From: Polaromonas sp. JS666
GTDB taxonomy: Bacteria; Pseudomonadota; Gammaproteobacteria; Burkholderiales; Burkholderiaceae_C
Direction: 5' to 3'
Assembly (NCBI RefSeq): GCF_000013865.1
Contig: NC_007948.1
Location: 5,075,001 to 5,139,000, forward strand
Length of the DNA stretch: 64,000 nucleotides
In this document: positions 35,302 through 45,666 of the stretch, piece after piece
How the letters are laid out: every line of letters starts with the position of its first letter
How positions within the stretch are numbered: the stretch's first letter is position 1
Notes under the pieces: generated by a model
Databases searched by the model: none
What the model was told of the DNA's origin: nothing
The model's input: the letters and a program-made list of their open reading frames with translations, nothing else
Made by a program: the position numbers and the translations under genes

Positions 35302-37697
35302 CCCCGCAGCAGAACCGGCACATTTTGCTGGTCGACGACATGCCCTCGATCCACGAGGACTTCCGCAAGATCCTCGCGGCCAAGCCGGGGGCGCGCGATC
35401 TGGACGATGCCGAAGCGGCCCTGTTTGGCCAGGCCGCTTCGCCGTCCGGTGAGGGCTTCGAACTGGACTCGGCCTACCAGGGGCTCGAAGGGGTGGCCAG
35501 GGTCGAGGCCGCCGTTCAGGCCGGCCGTCCTTATGCCATGGCCTTCGTGGACATGCGCATGCCCCCGGGCCTGGACGGCGTGGAGACGATAGCGCGGCTC
35601 TGGCGCATCGACCCACAGGTGCAGATCGTGATCTGCACGGCCTACTCCGACTACCCCTGGGAGGAAGTGCTGGCGCGACTGGACGCGCAGGACCGCCTGC
35701 TCATCATCAAGAAGCCGTTCGACATGATCGAGGTCAGCCAGCTGGCCAGGACGCTGACCGCCAAATGGGAACTGACGCGGCAGGCGACGCTGCAGATGGG
35801 CGGCCTGGAGAACGCCGTCAAGGAGCGGGCCAGGGCATTGCGCGCCAGCGAATCGCAGTTGCGCCAGATCACGGACACCGTGCCGGCCTTGATTGCCTAC
35901 GTCGACGCTGAACAGCGCTTTCAGTTTCACAACCTGGCCTATGAAGAAGGCTTTGGCCTGAAGCGCGATCAGATCCACGGCAAGACCATGCGCGAGATGA
36001 TGGGTGATGCGCTTTACGAAAAAGAGCGCGGCAAGATTGAAGAAGCCTTGTCGGGTTACGCGGTGCAGTATGACCGCGTGCAGAAAACTGCGGATGGCCA
36101 GCTGCGCGACTACATCATGCAGTACTTTCCGCGCTATGGCGAAGACCAGGATGAAGGCAAGGTGGTTGGACTTTTCTCGCTGGGCACCGATGTGACCGAG
36201 CTCAGACGCATCGACCGCATGAAGAGTGAATTTGTCTCTACCGTCAGCCATGAGCTGCGCACGCCGCTGACCTCCATCCGCGGCTCGCTGGGCCTGATTG
36301 CCGGTGGTGTTGCCGGAGAGCTGCCGGCCATGGCCAAGAGCCTGGTTGGCATTGCCAGCAACAACTGCGAGCGCCTGATCAGGCTCATCAACGACATTCT
36401 TGACAGCGAAAAAATCGAGTCGGGCAAGATGCACTTTGAGCTGCAGCAGGTGGAACTGCAGCCCCTGCTGGCGCAGGCCCTGGCGGCCAATGAAGGCTTT
36501 GCAGGCCAGCACAACGTCAAGCTGGCCCTCGATGCCCCGGCAGACGCGGTGAGGGTCAGCGTCGACAGCGACCGGCTCACCCAGGTCGTCACCAACCTGC
36601 TGTCCAATGCCGTGAAATTTTCACCGCCGGCGTCCTGCGTACATATCAGGCTGCTGCGCAGCGGCGGGCGGGTCCGGGTTGAAGTGGCCGACAGCGGCCC
36701 CGGCATCCTTGAAGAATTTCGCAAACGCATCTTCCAGAAATTCTCGCAAGCCGACACATCGGACACCCGGCAAAAGGGTGGCACGGGCCTGGGCCTGAAT
36801 ATCTCGCGCGCCATCGTGGAGCAGATGGGCGGCAGCATGGGGTTTACCACCAAGGCCGGTGTGGGGACCGTTTTCCACTTTGAACTGCCCGAAGCGAGCC
36901 CGCTGCCGGTTGAAGACCGGGACAGCGCCGCGCCGCGGCCCCGTATCCTGATTTGCGAAGATGACCCCGACATCGCGCGCCTGCTCAACCTGATGCTTGA
37001 AAAAGGCGGCTTTGATTCGGACATGGTGCACAGTGCTGCGCAGGCGCTGGAACAGGTGGCGCGCCGGCCCTACGCCGCCATGACGGTCGACCTGAACCTG
37101 CCCGACCAGGACGGCGTCAGCCTGATCCGTGCGCTGCGCCGCGACAGCCGCACGCGGGACCTGGCCATTGTGGTGGTTTCGGCCAATGCCAGAGAAGGTG
37201 AACTCGAATTCAACAGCCAACCGCTGGCGGTTTCGACCTGGCTCGAGAAACCTATCGACGAAAACCTGCTGATCCTCAGTTTGCACCGCGCCATTGACAA
37301 CATGGCGGAAGGCAAGCCGCGCATTCTGCACGTCGAGGACGACCTGGACATCCAGCGCATTGCCGCTGCCATTGCCCAGAACTTCGCAACCTTTGAATTC
37401 GCCTGTACCCTGCAGGAAGCGCGGGACCAGCTGGCCAGCCATCATTACGATCTGGTACTGCTCGACCTGACGCTCAAAGACGGTTCGGGCTGGGAACTGC
37501 TAAGCACCATCGAAGCGCTGGACCCCGCACCGCCGGTCGTCGTGTTCTCTGCCAGCAAGCTGAACATGATGGAAAGCCAGCGCGTAGAAGCGGTGCTGGT
37601 AAAAGCAGATACCTCCAACGAGGAGCTGATCAGGGTCCTGCAGCGGGTGCTCGACGACAGCTTGTGGGGAACGGTCGATTCACCCCTGAGTACTTAG
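35298..37697 (+). CDS. Hybrid kinase REC-PAS-HisKA-HATPase-REC-REC
   Basis: 799 residues, start overlapping the previous stop. REC1 1-145 (Asp in FVDMRMPPGLDG), PAS about 190-310, HisKA SHELRTPLTSIRGSLGLIAG near 317, HATPase (NLLSNAVKF near 433, GTGLGLNISRAI near 496), REC2 near 550-670 (Asp in MTVDLNLPDQDG) and REC3 near 674-795 (Asp in VLLDLTLKDGSG). No DNA-binding output domain occurs in the operon, so the output is elsewhere or enzymatic. It ends the operon; TAG at 37695. Confidence 0.88.
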   Translation: MTPQQNRHILLVDDMPSIHEDFRKILAAKPGARDLDDAEAALFGQAASPSGEGFELDSAYQGLEGVARVEAAVQAGRPYAMAFVDMRMPPGLDGVETIARLWRIDPQVQIVICTAYSDYPWEEVLARLDAQDRLLIIKKPFDMIEVSQLARTLTAKWELTRQATLQMGGLENAVKERARALRASESQLRQITDTVPALIAYVDAEQRFQFHNLAYEEGFGLKRDQIHGKTMREMMGDALYEKERGKIEEALSGYAVQYDRVQKTADGQLRDYIMQYFPRYGEDQDEGKVVGLFSLGTDVTELRRIDRMKSEFVSTVSHELRTPLTSIRGSLGLIAGGVAGELPAMAKSLVGIASNNCERLIRLINDILDSEKIESGKMHFELQQVELQPLLAQALAANEGFAGQHNVKLALDAPADAVRVSVDSDRLTQVVTNLLSNAVKFSPPASCVHIRLLRSGGRVRVEVADSGPGILEEFRKRIFQKFSQADTSDTRQKGGTGLGLNISRAIVEQMGGSMGFTTKAGVGTVFHFELPEASPLPVEDRDSAAPRPRILICEDDPDIARLLNLMLEKGGFDSDMVHSAAQALEQVARRPYAAMTVDLNLPDQDGVSLIRALRRDSRTRDLAIVVVSANAREGELEFNSQPLAVSTWLEKPIDENLLILSLHRAIDNMAEGKPRILHVEDDLDIQRIAAAIAQNFATFEFACTLQEARDQLASHHYDLVLLDLTLKDGSGWELLSTIEALDPAPPVVVFSASKLNMMESQRVEAVLVKADTSNEELIRVLQRVLDDSLWGTVDSPLST

Positions 37698-37914
37698 TAC
37701 TCCGACCCAGAAATATCGAAACATGAAAGCGCGCCTTCGAGCCCATGCCGTCGTTGCAAATCCTCGCCATAGCTACGGCTATGTCTGCGGTTTGCGCCTT
37801 GGCCTGGGCCTGGGCCTGGGCCCGAATCCATCGCTTTCATTGTGTTCCGATACCTCTGTGTCGAAGTACTAGAACTTGCCCGTGAATAATTTGGGATCGC
37901 GCAACCGCCACCCA
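37698..37914. other. Intergenic DNA with short GGCCTG repeat
   Basis: Convergent intergenic region between the kinase operon and gap. It contains a run of GGCCTG units near 37800-37822 and a loose inverted repeat (CGAAACATGAAAGCG near 37718 against CGCTTTCATTGTGTTCCG near 37833). No gene is apparent. Confidence 0.45.
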
Positions 37915-37945
37915 TAAAAAAACGCGCCCGAAGGCACGTTTTTTA
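37915..37945 (-). terminator. Rho-independent terminator of gap
   Basis: Stem ACGCGCC (37922-37928) / GGCACGT (37933-37939), with a TTCG loop on the minus strand, between A- and T-tracts, just after the gap stop. The near copy after the gap fragment at 15898-15930 supports a shared origin. It may act in both directions between convergent operons. Confidence 0.85.
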
Positions 37946-37962
37946 TGGAGAGCGAAAGCGAA

Positions 37963-38988
<1,026 letters not shown>

Positions 38989-38994
38989 TCATCC

Positions 38995-39063
38995 GTTCGC
39001 CCTGAGCCCGTCGAAGGGTTTTCCGCACTGGCGCAGAGAGGCTTCGACAAGCTCAGCCCGAAC
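38995..39063. repeat. REP-like inverted repeat between tkt and gap
   Basis: GTTCGCCCTGAGCCCGTCGA at 38995 pairs with TTCGACAAGCTCAGCCCGAA near 39042-39061. This is the widely dispersed bacterial palindromic sequence GTTCGGGCTGAGCTTGTCGA and relatives. It could fold as a hairpin in the tkt-gap transcript. Confidence 0.75.
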
Positions 39064-39082
39064 AGCTATTTTCACAACCGGT

Positions 39083-41140
39083 TTATTTCTTCAACACCTT
39101 GCGCACGGTGTCGGCCACGTTCTCGGGCGTGAAGCCAAAGTGCTTGAACAGCGCCGCCGCGGGCGCCGACTCGCCGTAGGTGTCGATGCCGACCACGGCG
39201 GCGCAGCCGTATTTCCACCAGCCGTCGGTCACGCCCATCTCGACCGCAATGCGCGGAATGCCGGCCGGCAGCACGGACGTCTTGTACGCGGTGCTTTGCT
39301 TGTCAAACGTGGTGGTACTGGGCATGGAAACCACGCGAACCGCGATCTTTTTGCCGGCCAGCAGCTCCTGCGCCTTGAGCGCCAGCTGCACTTCGGAGCC
39401 GGTGGCAATGATGACGGCCTGGGCTTTTTTGTTCAGCCCCACTTCGGCGGGCTCGGCCAGCACGTAAGCACCCTTGCTGATCTCGCCAAGGTCGTTCTTC
39501 GGCGCGTACGGCAGGTTCTGGCGGCTCAGCAACAAGGCGGTGGGCTTGTTTTTGTTTTGCAGCGCCACGGCCCAGGCCACGGCGGTTTCAGCCGTGTCAC
39601 CCGGACGCCAGACGTCGAGATTGGGAATCAGGCGCAGGCTGGCGGCGTGCTCGATCGACTGGTGCGTCGGGCCGTCTTCGCCCAGGCCGATGGAGTCGTG
39701 CGTGAACACGTGCACCACGCGCAGCTTCATCAGCGCGGCCATGCGGATGGCGTTGCGGCTGTAGTCGCTGAAGGTCAGGAAGGTGCCGCCGTAAGGGATG
39801 AACCCGCCATGCAGCGCCACGCCGTTCATGATGGCGGCCATGCCGAACTCGCGCACGCCGTAGTTGATGTGACGGCCACCGACCAGGCTGCCGTTGGCCG
39901 CTTCGGTCTGCACCACCTCGCCGTTCGGGTCAAAGCGCAGGTTGGGCGTTGACTTGGTGTTGGTGAGGTTGGAGCCGGTCAGGTCGGCCGAGCCGCCCAG
40001 CATCTCGGGCAGGCCGGCGGTGAAGGACTCCAGCGCAATCTGCGAGGCCTTGCGCGACGCCACGGTTTCGGCCCGGGTGTGCGCACCAATCACCGTATCG
40101 ACGGCCAGCTGCGAAAAGCGTTTGGGCAGTTCGCCCTTCATGCGGCGCGTGAATTCCGCGGCCAACTCCGGGTGGGCGGCCTTGTAGGCGGTAAATTTCA
40201 CGTCCCAGGCCGCCTCTGCGGCCAGGCCGGCGGCCTTGGCGTCCCAGGCGTCGTAGCTTTCCTTGGGAACTTCGAACGGGGTGTGCGGCCAGTTCAGTTC
40301 GTCGCGCGTGAGCTTGATTTCTTCGGCGCCCAGTGGCTCGCCATGGGCCTTGGCGGTGTTGGCACGGTTGGGGCTGCCTTTGCCGATGTGGGTTTTGCAA
40401 ACGATCAGCGTGGGCTTGTCGGTGCTCTCTTTTGCTTCAGCAATCGCGGCCGACACGGCTTGCGCGTCGTGCCCGTCGAGGGGGCCGATCACGTTCCAGC
40501 CGTAGGCGGCGAAGCGCAGTGGCGTGTTGTCGATGAACCAGGGGGTGACCGGGCCGTCAATCGAAATGCCGTTGTCGTCGTACAAGGCAATCAGCTTGCC
40601 CAGCTTCCAGGCGCCGGCGAGGGCGGCAGCTTCATGGCTGATGCCTTCCATCAGGCAGCCATCGCCCATGAAAACATAGGTGTGGTGGTCGACCACGCTG
40701 TGGCCGTCACGGTTGAACTCCTTGGCGAGCAGCTTTTCGGCCAGCGCCATGCCCACGGCATTGGTCAGGCCCTGGCCCAGCGGGCCGGTGGTGGTTTCCA
40801 CGCCGGGGGTGTAGCCGTGCTCGGGGTGGCCGGGGGTTTTGCTGTGCAGCTGGCGGAAGTTTTTCAGCTCACTCATCGGCAGCTTGTAGCCGGTCAGGTG
40901 CAGCAGCGCATAGAGCAGCATGGAGCCGTGGCCGTTGGACAGCACGAAGCGGTCGCGGTCAAACCACTGCGGATTGTGCGGGCTGTGCTTCAGGTGGCGG
41001 CCCCACAAGGCAACGGCGATATCGGCCATGCCCATGGGCGCGCCAGGGTGGCCGGAGTTGGCCTGCTGCACGGCATCCATGGCCAGCGCACGAATGGAAT
41101 TGGCCATGAGGGATGGGGAGGTGTCAGCCAGTGCAGTCAT
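39083..41140 (-). CDS. tkt: Transketolase
   Basis: 685 residues. ThDP-binding block ([20 protein letters not shown] near 155, with [13 protein letters not shown]), pyrimidine-binding domain ([20 protein letters not shown] near 415) and the C-terminal domain. It moves two-carbon units in the pentose phosphate or Calvin pathways. Located upstream of gap on the same strand; no other Calvin-cycle genes are present in the window. Confidence 0.97.
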   Translation of the reverse strand: MTALADTSPSLMANSIRALAMDAVQQANSGHPGAPMGMADIAVALWGRHLKHSPHNPQWFDRDRFVLSNGHGSMLLYALLHLTGYKLPMSELKNFRQLHSKTPGHPEHGYTPGVETTTGPLGQGLTNAVGMALAEKLLAKEFNRDGHSVVDHHTYVFMGDGCLMEGISHEAAALAGAWKLGKLIALYDDNGISIDGPVTPWFIDNTPLRFAAYGWNVIGPLDGHDAQAVSAAIAEAKESTDKPTLIVCKTHIGKGSPNRANTAKAHGEPLGAEEIKLTRDELNWPHTPFEVPKESYDAWDAKAAGLAAEAAWDVKFTAYKAAHPELAAEFTRRMKGELPKRFSQLAVDTVIGAHTRAETVASRKASQIALESFTAGLPEMLGGSADLTGSNLTNTKSTPNLRFDPNGEVVQTEAANGSLVGGRHINYGVREFGMAAIMNGVALHGGFIPYGGTFLTFSDYSRNAIRMAALMKLRVVHVFTHDSIGLGEDGPTHQSIEHAASLRLIPNLDVWRPGDTAETAVAWAVALQNKNKPTALLLSRQNLPYAPKNDLGEISKGAYVLAEPAEVGLNKKAQAVIIATGSEVQLALKAQELLAGKKIAVRVVSMPSTTTFDKQSTAYKTSVLPAGIPRIAVEMGVTDGWWKYGCAAVVGIDTYGESAPAAALFKHFGFTPENVADTVRKVLKK

Positions 41141-41412
41141 TGACGTAAGGTCCAGGGTAGGTGAAGGTCGCGCCCGGCAACTGGCTTGGCATTACGGAAA
41201 AACCAACCAGCGCGGGAAAACCCGTGATTTTACGGGATGCGACCGGCAGGCAGGCCGGGCGACCGGGCGCGCCCCCGGGCCCCGGCCGTGTTTCAGCGTC
41301 GGGGCGGGAGTCACAGCAGCGGCAGCAGCTATCAATTCCATAGCTGGTTACGCCCGCATAAAGCTGGCTGCGGCCCGGTTTTCTGCTTAAAAAGGCCATA
41401 ATCGCAGCCTGT

Positions 41413-42111
41413 ATGACCACCCAAGTGACCACCCAAGCCCTGATTCTGGCCGCCGGTCGCGGCGAACGTATGCGCCCGCTGACCGACACCTGCCCCAAGC
41501 CCTTGCTCAGGGTGCAGAGCAAACCACTGATCGTCTGGCATCTTGAGGACCTGGCACGCGCCGGGGTGACCGACGTGGTGATCAACACCGCGTGGCTGGA
41601 GGAGCAGTTTCCCGCCGCGCTCGGCGATGGCCGCGCATGGGGCCTGCGCATCCGCTACTCGCACGAAGGCGCGCGCTTTGGCGGCGCGCTGGAAACCGCC
41701 GGCGGCATTGCCACCGCCCTGCCGCTGCTGGCCGATGCGCCGTTCTGGCTGATGGCGGGCGATGTCTACATGCCCGGATTTGAGTTTTCGCCCGCCGCCG
41801 CCGCACCGTTCGCCGCGTCTGATTCACTGGCCCATCTTTACCTGGTGCCGAATCCACCGCACCACCCCCAGGGCGACTTCGGCATCTCGGCCGACGGCCT
41901 GGCGCTGGACGAGGCCGCGGAAAAGTTCACGTACAGCACCTTGGGCCTGTATCGCCCGGCGCTTTTCAACCACACGCCCGCCGGTCAGAAGGCCGCACTG
42001 GCGCCGCTGCTGCGCCAGGCCATGCGGCGCGGCCTCGTCTCGGCGGCGCTATATTCAGGCCCATGGACCGATGTGGGAACGCCAGAGCGCCTCACTGAAC
42101 TCAACGAGTAA
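41413..42111 (+). CDS. murU: Sugar-1-phosphate nucleotidyltransferase, MurU-like
   Basis: 232 residues. Nucleotide-binding signature AGRGERMRPLTDTCPKPLL near 14-32, VTDVVINTAWLEEQ, HEGARFGGALETAGGI and GDVYMPGF. The length and motifs fit MurNAc-1-phosphate uridylyltransferase of cell-wall recycling, although other NDP-sugar synthases look similar. Followed by pepP 41 bp later. No amgK kinase is adjacent. Confidence 0.82.
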   Translation: MTTQVTTQALILAAGRGERMRPLTDTCPKPLLRVQSKPLIVWHLEDLARAGVTDVVINTAWLEEQFPAALGDGRAWGLRIRYSHEGARFGGALETAGGIATALPLLADAPFWLMAGDVYMPGFEFSPAAAAPFAASDSLAHLYLVPNPPHHPQGDFGISADGLALDEAAEKFTYSTLGLYRPALFNHTPAGQKAALAPLLRQAMRRGLVSAALYSGPWTDVGTPERLTELNE

Positions 42112-42152
42112 CTCCACGAGCCCAACCAACCCCGCCGACCAGCAACACCACC

Positions 42153-43541
42153 ATGACCACCAGCATTTACCAGAAGCGCCGCGCCACCATTGCCCGCGCC
42201 CTCAAAGCGGCCGGCGGCGGCATTGCCCTGCTGCCCACCGCCCCCGAAGTGCCGCGCAACCGCGACAGCGACTTTCCGTACCGGCACGACAGCTACTTTT
42301 ATTACCTGACGGGCTTCAGCGAGCCCGACAGCTGGCTGGTGATTGAAGCGACCGGGAAGACCACGCTGTTTTGCCGGCCCAAGGACCTGGAACGCGAGAT
42401 CTGGGACGGCATTCGCCTGGGCCCCAAGGCCGCGCCGGCCGGCCTGGGGGTGGATGCCGCCTTCAGCGTCGAAACGCTGGACGAGAAAATGCCGGCGCTG
42501 CTGGCCAACCAGAAGGCCGTGTGGTTTCCGTTTGCCACGCACAAGGGCCTGGAAAGCCGGGTCGATGGCTGGCTGAACAGCGTGCGTGCGCGCGTGCGCT
42601 TTGGCGCCGAGTGCCCGCAAAGCCAGCACGACCTGTGCAAGCTGCTCGATGAAATGCGGCTGATGAAGGACAGCCACGAGATTGCGATCTTGCGGCGTGC
42701 CGGCAAGATTTCGGCCGGTGCCCATGTGCGCGCCATGCAGACCTCGGCGGCCATGTTGCGCAATGGCGTGAACGGCGGCCTGCGTGAATACCACCTGGAG
42801 GCCGAACTGCTGCACGAGTTCCGCCGCCAGGGCTCGCAGTTTCCGGCTTACGGCAGCATCGTCGCAGCCGGCGCCAACGCCTGCATCCTGCACTACCGCG
42901 CGGGCGACACCGAGCTCAAAGCCGGCCAGTTGTGCCTGATTGACGCCGGTTGCGAACTCGACGGCTACGCCAGCGACATCACGCGCACCTTCCCGGCCGA
43001 CGGCCAGTTCACCTCGGCCCAGCGCACGCTGTATGACATCGTCGTGGCCGCGCAGGACGCCGCAGTAGCCGTCACCAAACCCGGCAAACGCTTTCTGGAC
43101 CCACACGAGGCCGCGACGCGGGTGCTGGTCGAAGGCATGCTCGACACCGGCCTGCTGCCCAAAGCCAAACACGGCAAGGTCGACGACGTGCTGGAGTCGG
43201 GCGCCTACCGCCAGTTCTACATGCACCGCACCGGCCACTGGATGGGCATGGACGTGCACGACTGCGGCGATTACACCGAACCTTCGGCCAAGCCACGCGA
43301 AGAAAAAGACGCGCTGGGCCAGACCGTGATGCGCAAGCCCTCGCGCGTCCTCAAGCCCGGCATGGTGCTGACAATCGAGCCGGGCATTTATGTGCGCCCC
43401 GCCAAGGGCGTGCCCAAGGAGTTCTGGAACATCGGCATCCGCATTGAAGACGATGCGCTGGTCACCGCCAAAGGCTGCGAGCTGATGACGCGCGGCGTGC
43501 CGGTCAAGGCCGATGAGATTGAGGCCTTGATGCGCGGGTGA
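42153..43541 (+). CDS. pepP: Xaa-Pro aminopeptidase
   Basis: 462 residues. N-terminal creatinase-like domain (FPYRHDSYFYYLTGFSEPDS) and pita-bread metallopeptidase with LIDAGCELDGYASDITRTFP (two Asp ligands near 260-275), HRTGHWMGMDVHDCGDY and TIEPGIYV with ligand His and Glu. Removes N-terminal residues preceding proline. Intact and typical for PepP. Confidence 0.95.
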   Translation: MTTSIYQKRRATIARALKAAGGGIALLPTAPEVPRNRDSDFPYRHDSYFYYLTGFSEPDSWLVIEATGKTTLFCRPKDLEREIWDGIRLGPKAAPAGLGVDAAFSVETLDEKMPALLANQKAVWFPFATHKGLESRVDGWLNSVRARVRFGAECPQSQHDLCKLLDEMRLMKDSHEIAILRRAGKISAGAHVRAMQTSAAMLRNGVNGGLREYHLEAELLHEFRRQGSQFPAYGSIVAAGANACILHYRAGDTELKAGQLCLIDAGCELDGYASDITRTFPADGQFTSAQRTLYDIVVAAQDAAVAVTKPGKRFLDPHEAATRVLVEGMLDTGLLPKAKHGKVDDVLESGAYRQFYMHRTGHWMGMDVHDCGDYTEPSAKPREEKDALGQTVMRKPSRVLKPGMVLTIEPGIYVRPAKGVPKEFWNIGIRIEDDALVTAKGCELMTRGVPVKADEIEALMRG

Positions 43542-43573
43542 AGGCCGGCTACGGCCAACAACGAACCTTGCAC

Positions 43574-44011
43574 ATGAACCCCTGGGTTGTCTACTGTGAC
43601 GGCAGCGCCGTGCCCAACCCCGGTCGTATCGGCCTTGGCGCAGTGTTTACCGAGCCTGATGGCACGCGCCACACTCTTTCGCAAGCGGCGCATGAGAACG
43701 GCTGCAACAATGAAGCGGAGCTAAGAGCGCTGCTGGCGACGCTTCGGGAACTGAAACTACGTGGTGCGGGCACGCTTCTCATACACTGCGACAACAGTGT
43801 GGTTGTCGAACAGGTCGGCGGCGCCGCAGCAAAGCCGATAGCCCGGCTGGCCTCCTTGTTTGATGAGGCGCGAGCACTGCTCCATTCGTTCGACCAGGCA
43901 AACCTGGTGTGGATACCGCGCCATCGCAACAGCGAAGCCGATGCACTCGCTCGTGCTGCATTAGGGATTGCTGAAAAGCGCGTTGTCAAAATATCCAGGA
44001 AGCGGCGTTAG
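43574..44011 (+). CDS. RNase HI-like protein
   Basis: 145 residues from ATG at 43574 (a GTG at 43538 overlapping the pepP stop is an alternative). Catalytic acidic residues in order: VVYCDGSAVPNPG, NNEAELRALLATLRELKL, LIHCDNSVVV and HRNSEADALARAALG. This is the RnhA/YpeP-type fold. It is short and lacks the substrate-handle loop, so it may be a compact nuclease or domain protein rather than the main RNase HI. Confidence 0.8.
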   Translation: MNPWVVYCDGSAVPNPGRIGLGAVFTEPDGTRHTLSQAAHENGCNNEAELRALLATLRELKLRGAGTLLIHCDNSVVVEQVGGAAAKPIARLASLFDEARALLHSFDQANLVWIPRHRNSEADALARAALGIAEKRVVKISRKRR

Positions 44012-44035
44012 TTGCAGACGAGCTGAGGCTGCAGC

Positions 44036-44048
44036 CGGCCAGAACCGG
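44036..44048 (+). repeat. Dispersed CGGCCAGAAGCGG-type repeat (left flank of the integron)
   Basis: CGGCCAGAACCGG within a GCAGCCGGCC context. Related copies occur at 9147-9160, 9588-9600, 10381-10393, 14178-14190 and, inverted, 51549-51561. The last one and this one bracket the integron relic in opposite orientation. Confidence 0.6.
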
Positions 44049-44232
44049 TAGTAGACCGCTGTCTGCTTCCGGGCTTCGAATCAAACCTGAATTTAAATAA
44101 TGGCAAGCAACCGTTCATTAGCGACGTGGATTGACAATTCCTGACGTTGGTGATGATCGGTGGCCGACGGCAGCGCAGCGGAAGCGACCGGTCACGGAGC
44201 CATGCTGCCAAGCGTGTCTAGCGGTTGTGCGT

Positions 44233-44466
44233 TCACACCGACACCCTGCGCTCGTTGGCGAGCATCGTCAGGAACTGCGTCACCTCAGCACCATCCATGC
44301 TACGGGGGTGCCGCATCTGCCCATCACGCCCATGCCAGCGAACGAAAAAGCGAACCCAGTAGAGGTAAGCCTGCTCAGTTTTCAGACTATAGTGTTTGTA
44401 ACGTAGCACCTCACTCACCTGCTCCAGCAGGCGCTTGGATTGGGGAAGATAGGCGACAGAGTTCAT
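44233..44466 (-). pseudogene. intI: N-terminal fragment of an integron integrase (intI)
   Basis: 77 codons: MNSVAYLPQSKRLLEQVSEV, LRYKHYSLKTEQAYLYWVRF, then HPRSMDGAEVTQFLTMLANE and RRVSV. This matches the N-terminal DNA-binding domain of IntI (LRYxHYSxxTEQAY, FLxxLANERxVS). The next codon is TGA where a serine is expected, followed by THNR and another stop, after which similarity ends. The catalytic domain is gone. Orientation, pointing away from the cassettes, is the standard integron layout. Confidence 0.85.
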
Positions 44467-44627
44467 AGAATCAAAACTATGTATAAGAACACCGTATTTT
44501 CGCCAAGAGACAAGATGTCAAGCGGGTTACAGGGCTTTGGCTGGGTTAGTTGCAACCCGGCGTTCCAGCTTATCCAGTCGGATAAACTGGATTCCCAGAA
44601 TATCCGACGATCTACATCACGTTGAAC
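44467..44627 (+). promoter_or_regulatory. Candidate attI region with core site
   Basis: The interval between the intI start and the IS91-like element should hold attI and the cassette promoter. A core-site match GTTGAAC (GTTRRRY) lies at 44621-44627, directly at the start of the IS91-like terminal sequence. It also holds an inverted repeat, GTTGCAACCCGG and TATCCAGTCGGATA-like palindromes near 44548-44590. Assignment is by position and core match only. Confidence 0.5.
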
Positions 44628-44760
44628 TAAACCGCTGACGCGGTGGCTGGTCCTCACAGGCCGCCACCGCGTTTTGCATTGCGGCTGGTGTTGCGGTCCG
44701 GGTCGTTCAGGCGAAGCCTTCGGGCTGGGGAATGTTCCCCGGCATTGAAGGAGATTTGCC

Positions 44761-45636
44761 ATGACACCCTTGCGCCAACGCATGCTCGACGCCATGACCG
44801 TACGCGGCCTGGCCGAGCGCACCCAGGAATGCTACGCCGAAGCCGTCTCGCGCATGGCGCGCCACTACCACCGCAGCCCCGATCTGCTCAGCCCCCAGGA
44901 GGTCGAGGCCTACTTGCTGCACCTGGTCAAGGACCGCAAGCTTTCCTACAGCAGCGTCAACCACGCCGCCAGCGCCAGTCGCTTCCTGTTTGAAACCGTC
45001 CTGGGGCGCAAGAGCGATGAGCACCTGCGCCCACCCATGGCCAAGGTGCCGCAAAAACAACCTCACCTGCTCGCCCGCGAAGAAATCGCCCGCCTGTTTG
45101 CCTGCTGCGCCCACCCGGCCTACCGCATGGCGCTGCAAACCCTCTACGCCACGGGCCTGCGCGTCTCGGAAGTCGGCCGCCTGCGTGTGAGCGACATCGA
45201 TAGCGCGGCCGACCGCATGTGCGTGCGCGTGAACGCCGGCAAAGGCGGCGCCGACCGCTACAGCATCCTGAGCCCAAGCCTGCTGGCGCTGCTGCGCTTG
45301 TACTGTCAAACCTACGCGCCGCAACGCAACCCAGGCAAATGGCTGTTCGCCAACGGCACGGGCGAACGCGGCGTCGGCATCGAGAGCCTGCAACGCGCCT
45401 ACCAGGCAGCCAGGCACTGCGCCGGCATCACCAAGAGCGGTGGCACCCACACCCTGCGCCACTGTTTCGCCACCCACCTGCTCGAAAGCGGCGTGGACCT
45501 GTACACCATCAGCCGCCTGCTGGGCCACCGCCACATCAGCACCACCAGCCGTTACCTGCACCTGATCAGCCCGCAGTTCCGGCCACCCAAGAGCATCGAC
45601 CCGCTGGATCTGCTGGCCGGCCTGCCGCGCCTGTAG
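44761..45636 (+). CDS. Tyrosine recombinase of the second IS91-like element
   Basis: 291 residues. QRMLDAMTVRGLAERTQECY at the N-terminus, then GLRVSEVGRLRVSDIDS with catalytic Arg, HTLRHCFATHLLESGVDLYT, GHRHISTTSRYLHL with His and Tyr. Same gene position and length as the recombinase at 13182-14057, but with many substitutions, so the two elements are not a recent copy of one another. It starts after a clear AGGAG-like site (GAAGGAGATTTGCC). Confidence 0.92.
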   Translation: MTPLRQRMLDAMTVRGLAERTQECYAEAVSRMARHYHRSPDLLSPQEVEAYLLHLVKDRKLSYSSVNHAASASRFLFETVLGRKSDEHLRPPMAKVPQKQPHLLAREEIARLFACCAHPAYRMALQTLYATGLRVSEVGRLRVSDIDSAADRMCVRVNAGKGGADRYSILSPSLLALLRLYCQTYAPQRNPGKWLFANGTGERGVGIESLQRAYQAARHCAGITKSGGTHTLRHCFATHLLESGVDLYTISRLLGHRHISTTSRYLHLISPQFRPPKSIDPLDLLAGLPRL

Positions 45637-45666
45637 ACGATCCCCCGGTTCATCCCCCGAAGCCGC

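Noticed and set aside
38995..39063. Considered as a CRISPR-like repeat
   Set aside because: It is a single inverted repeat of a common dispersed REP type, without spacers.
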